From NCBI GenBank assembly GCA_019348335.1, contig JAHWJR010000127.1:1-5771 (forward strand): DNA of 5,771 nucleotides, given 5' to 3'. Positions 4,684 to 5,771 of this stretch are shown piece after piece. The position numbers were made by a program, and so were the translations under genes. Position 1 is the stretch's first letter. Every line of letters begins with the position of its first letter. Below the pieces are notes generated by a model. The model had not been told where the DNA came from, ran no database searches, and saw nothing but the letters and a program-made list of their open reading frames with translations. The DNA comes from Actinomycetota bacterium. Its GTDB lineage: Bacteria; Actinomycetota; Acidimicrobiia; Acidimicrobiales; CADCSY01.

Positions 4684-5771
4684 GTGACTTCCACGACCGT
4701 GCCCGACATCCGCATCCCCCCCGACCTGCTGCCGTCCGACGGTCGCTTCGGGTCGGGACCGTCCAAGGTGCGCCCGGAGGCGCTGGCCGCCCTGGCCTCG
4801 GTGGCCACCACGTGGATGGGGACCAGCCACCGCCAGGCGCCGGTGAAGCAGGTCGTGGCGTCGGTCCGCCGGGGTCTGACCGAGCTGCTCCGCCTGCCCG
4901 ACGGCTACGAGGTCGTGCTCGGCAACGGTGGCGCCACCGTGTTCTGGGACGTCGCCACCTTCGGCCTCATCTCCCGGCGCAGCCAGCACCTCAGCTTCGG
5001 GGAGTTCTCGTCCAAGTTCGCCAGCGCGGTGGCCGATGCCCCCCACCTGGAGGCGCCGCAGGTGATCACCTCGCCCCTCGGGACCCATCCCGAGCCCACG
5101 CCCGACCCCGAGGTCGACCTCTACGCCCTCACCCAGAACGAGACCTCGACCGGCGTGGCCATGACGCCGCGCCGGCCCGAGGGGGTGTCGCCGGAGGCGG
5201 GACTGGTGGCGGTCGACGCCACCTCGGCGGCCGGAGCCATGCTGTTCGACCCCCTCGACGTCGACGTGTACTACTTCTCGCCACAGAAGGCGCTGGCCAG
5301 CGACGGGGGGCTGTGGCTGGCGGCCTTCTCTCCGGCAGCCCTCGAGCGTGCCGAGCAGGTGGCCGCCTCCGGACGGTGGATGCCCCCCACGCTCGACGTC
5401 GGCGCCGCCATCGACAACAGCCGCAAGGACCAGACCCTCAACACGCCGGCACTGGCCACGCTGTTCCTGCTCGACGAGCAGCTGCGCTGGCTGAACGGCA
5501 ACGGGGGCCTGGACTGGGCGGCCGACCGGTGCCGGCGCTCCTCGACGACCCTGTACTCGTGGGCCGGCACCAGCGACTACGCCCGGCCCTTCGTGGCCGA
5601 TCCCGCGCAGCGCAGTCCCGTGGTGGGGACCATCGACCTCGACCCGACCGTCGACGCCACGACCGTGTGCGCCGTCCTGCGGGCCAACGGCGTGGTCGAC
5701 ACCGACAGCTACCGCAAGCTGGGCCGCAACCAGGTCCGGGTGGGCATGTACCCCGCCGTCGACCCCGACGA
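4684..5771 (+). CDS. serC: Phosphoserine aminotransferase, mycobacterial type (3' end outside window)
   Basis: This catalyses transfer of the amino group from glutamate to 3-phosphohydroxypyruvate, giving O-phosphoserine (second step of serine synthesis), and in many bacteria the related step of vitamin B6 synthesis. The frame is open for 362 codons with no stop and runs off the window edge. It follows the Mycobacterium tuberculosis SerC closely in my memory of that sequence (about 376 residues), so perhaps 15 residues are missing. Landmarks are GRFGSGPSKV at 20-29, the phosphate-contacting GTSHRQAPVK at 46-55, GNGGAT and Trp88 at the cofactor ring, NETSTG at 153-158, Asp178 (VAVDATS), the Schiff-base Lys202 in SPQKALASDGG, RKDQTLNTPA near 247-256, and YRKLGRNQ at 343-350. 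The start is GTG 4684; a GTG at 4699 is a less likely alternative because the CATAGT box fits the first. It is divergent from aspC-LMF-serA, so both halves of the pathway may be controlled from one 96-bp gap. Confidence 0.96.
   Translation, partial: MTSTTVPDIRIPPDLLPSDGRFGSGPSKVRPEALAALASVATTWMGTSHRQAPVKQVVASVRRGLTELLRLPDGYEVVLGNGGATVFWDVATFGLISRRSQHLSFGEFSSKFASAVADAPHLEAPQVITSPLGTHPEPTPDPEVDLYALTQNETSTGVAMTPRRPEGVSPEAGLVAVDATSAAGAMLFDPLDVDVYYFSPQKALASDGGLWLAAFSPAALERAEQVAASGRWMPPTLDVGAAIDNSRKDQTLNTPALATLFLLDEQLRWLNGNGGLDWAADRCRRSSTTLYSWAGTSDYARPFVADPAQRSPVVGTIDLDPTVDATTVCAVLRANGVVDTDSYRKLGRNQVRVGMYPAVDPD

Noticed and set aside
4588..5088. An N-terminal extension of AspC into the serC region
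   Set aside because: The extension is the antisense of serC, and the aminotransferase fold begins at MSRVSARVAA.
5271..5570. A 99-codon minus-strand frame opposite serC
   Set aside because: It is Ser/Arg/Ala-rich antisense of a clearly conserved SerC region, with no domain or ribosome binding site.

Overview
The window is about 5.8 kb of very GC-rich bacterial DNA with dense, tightly packed genes. Evidence for an actinobacterium, possibly of the Acidimicrobiia type, is the GC-saturated third codon positions, a mycobacterial-type phosphoserine aminotransferase, a long (type 1) phosphoglycerate dehydrogenase, a single-cluster 3Fe-4S-type ferredoxin and a probable leaderless start. The lineage is inferred from protein style only.

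Layout. Positions 1-314 hold two rightward genes: the 3' end of a protein with a small 'sunset'-like C-terminal domain, and a 63-residue ferredoxin five bases after it. A short GC hairpin lies where this pair meets the leftward genes. Positions 333-4587 are a leftward run of three genes, in transcription order: an aspartate-type aminotransferase (aspC-like), an integral-membrane lipase maturation factor (LMF) family protein, and D-3-phosphoglycerate dehydrogenase (serA). A 96-bp gap (4588-4683) follows, with divergent promoter candidates and a 15-nt imperfect direct repeat. From 4684 to the window end, serC (phosphoserine aminotransferase) runs rightward and is cut off by the window.

How the genes fit. 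SerA oxidises 3-phosphoglycerate to 3-phosphohydroxypyruvate, and SerC transaminates that with glutamate to phosphoserine, so two of the three steps of the phosphorylated serine pathway sit back to back. No serB is visible. The aminotransferase next to SerC can link the glutamate/2-oxoglutarate pool to aspartate. The odd member is the LMF-family membrane protein between aspC and serA. Its start lies three bases after the aspC stop, so it is very probably co-transcribed with amino-acid biosynthesis genes.

I see no RNA genes, CRISPR, insertion sequences or phage features. The window is mostly conserved housekeeping sequence. Its main points of interest are the LMF gene in this operon and the architecture of the divergent control region.
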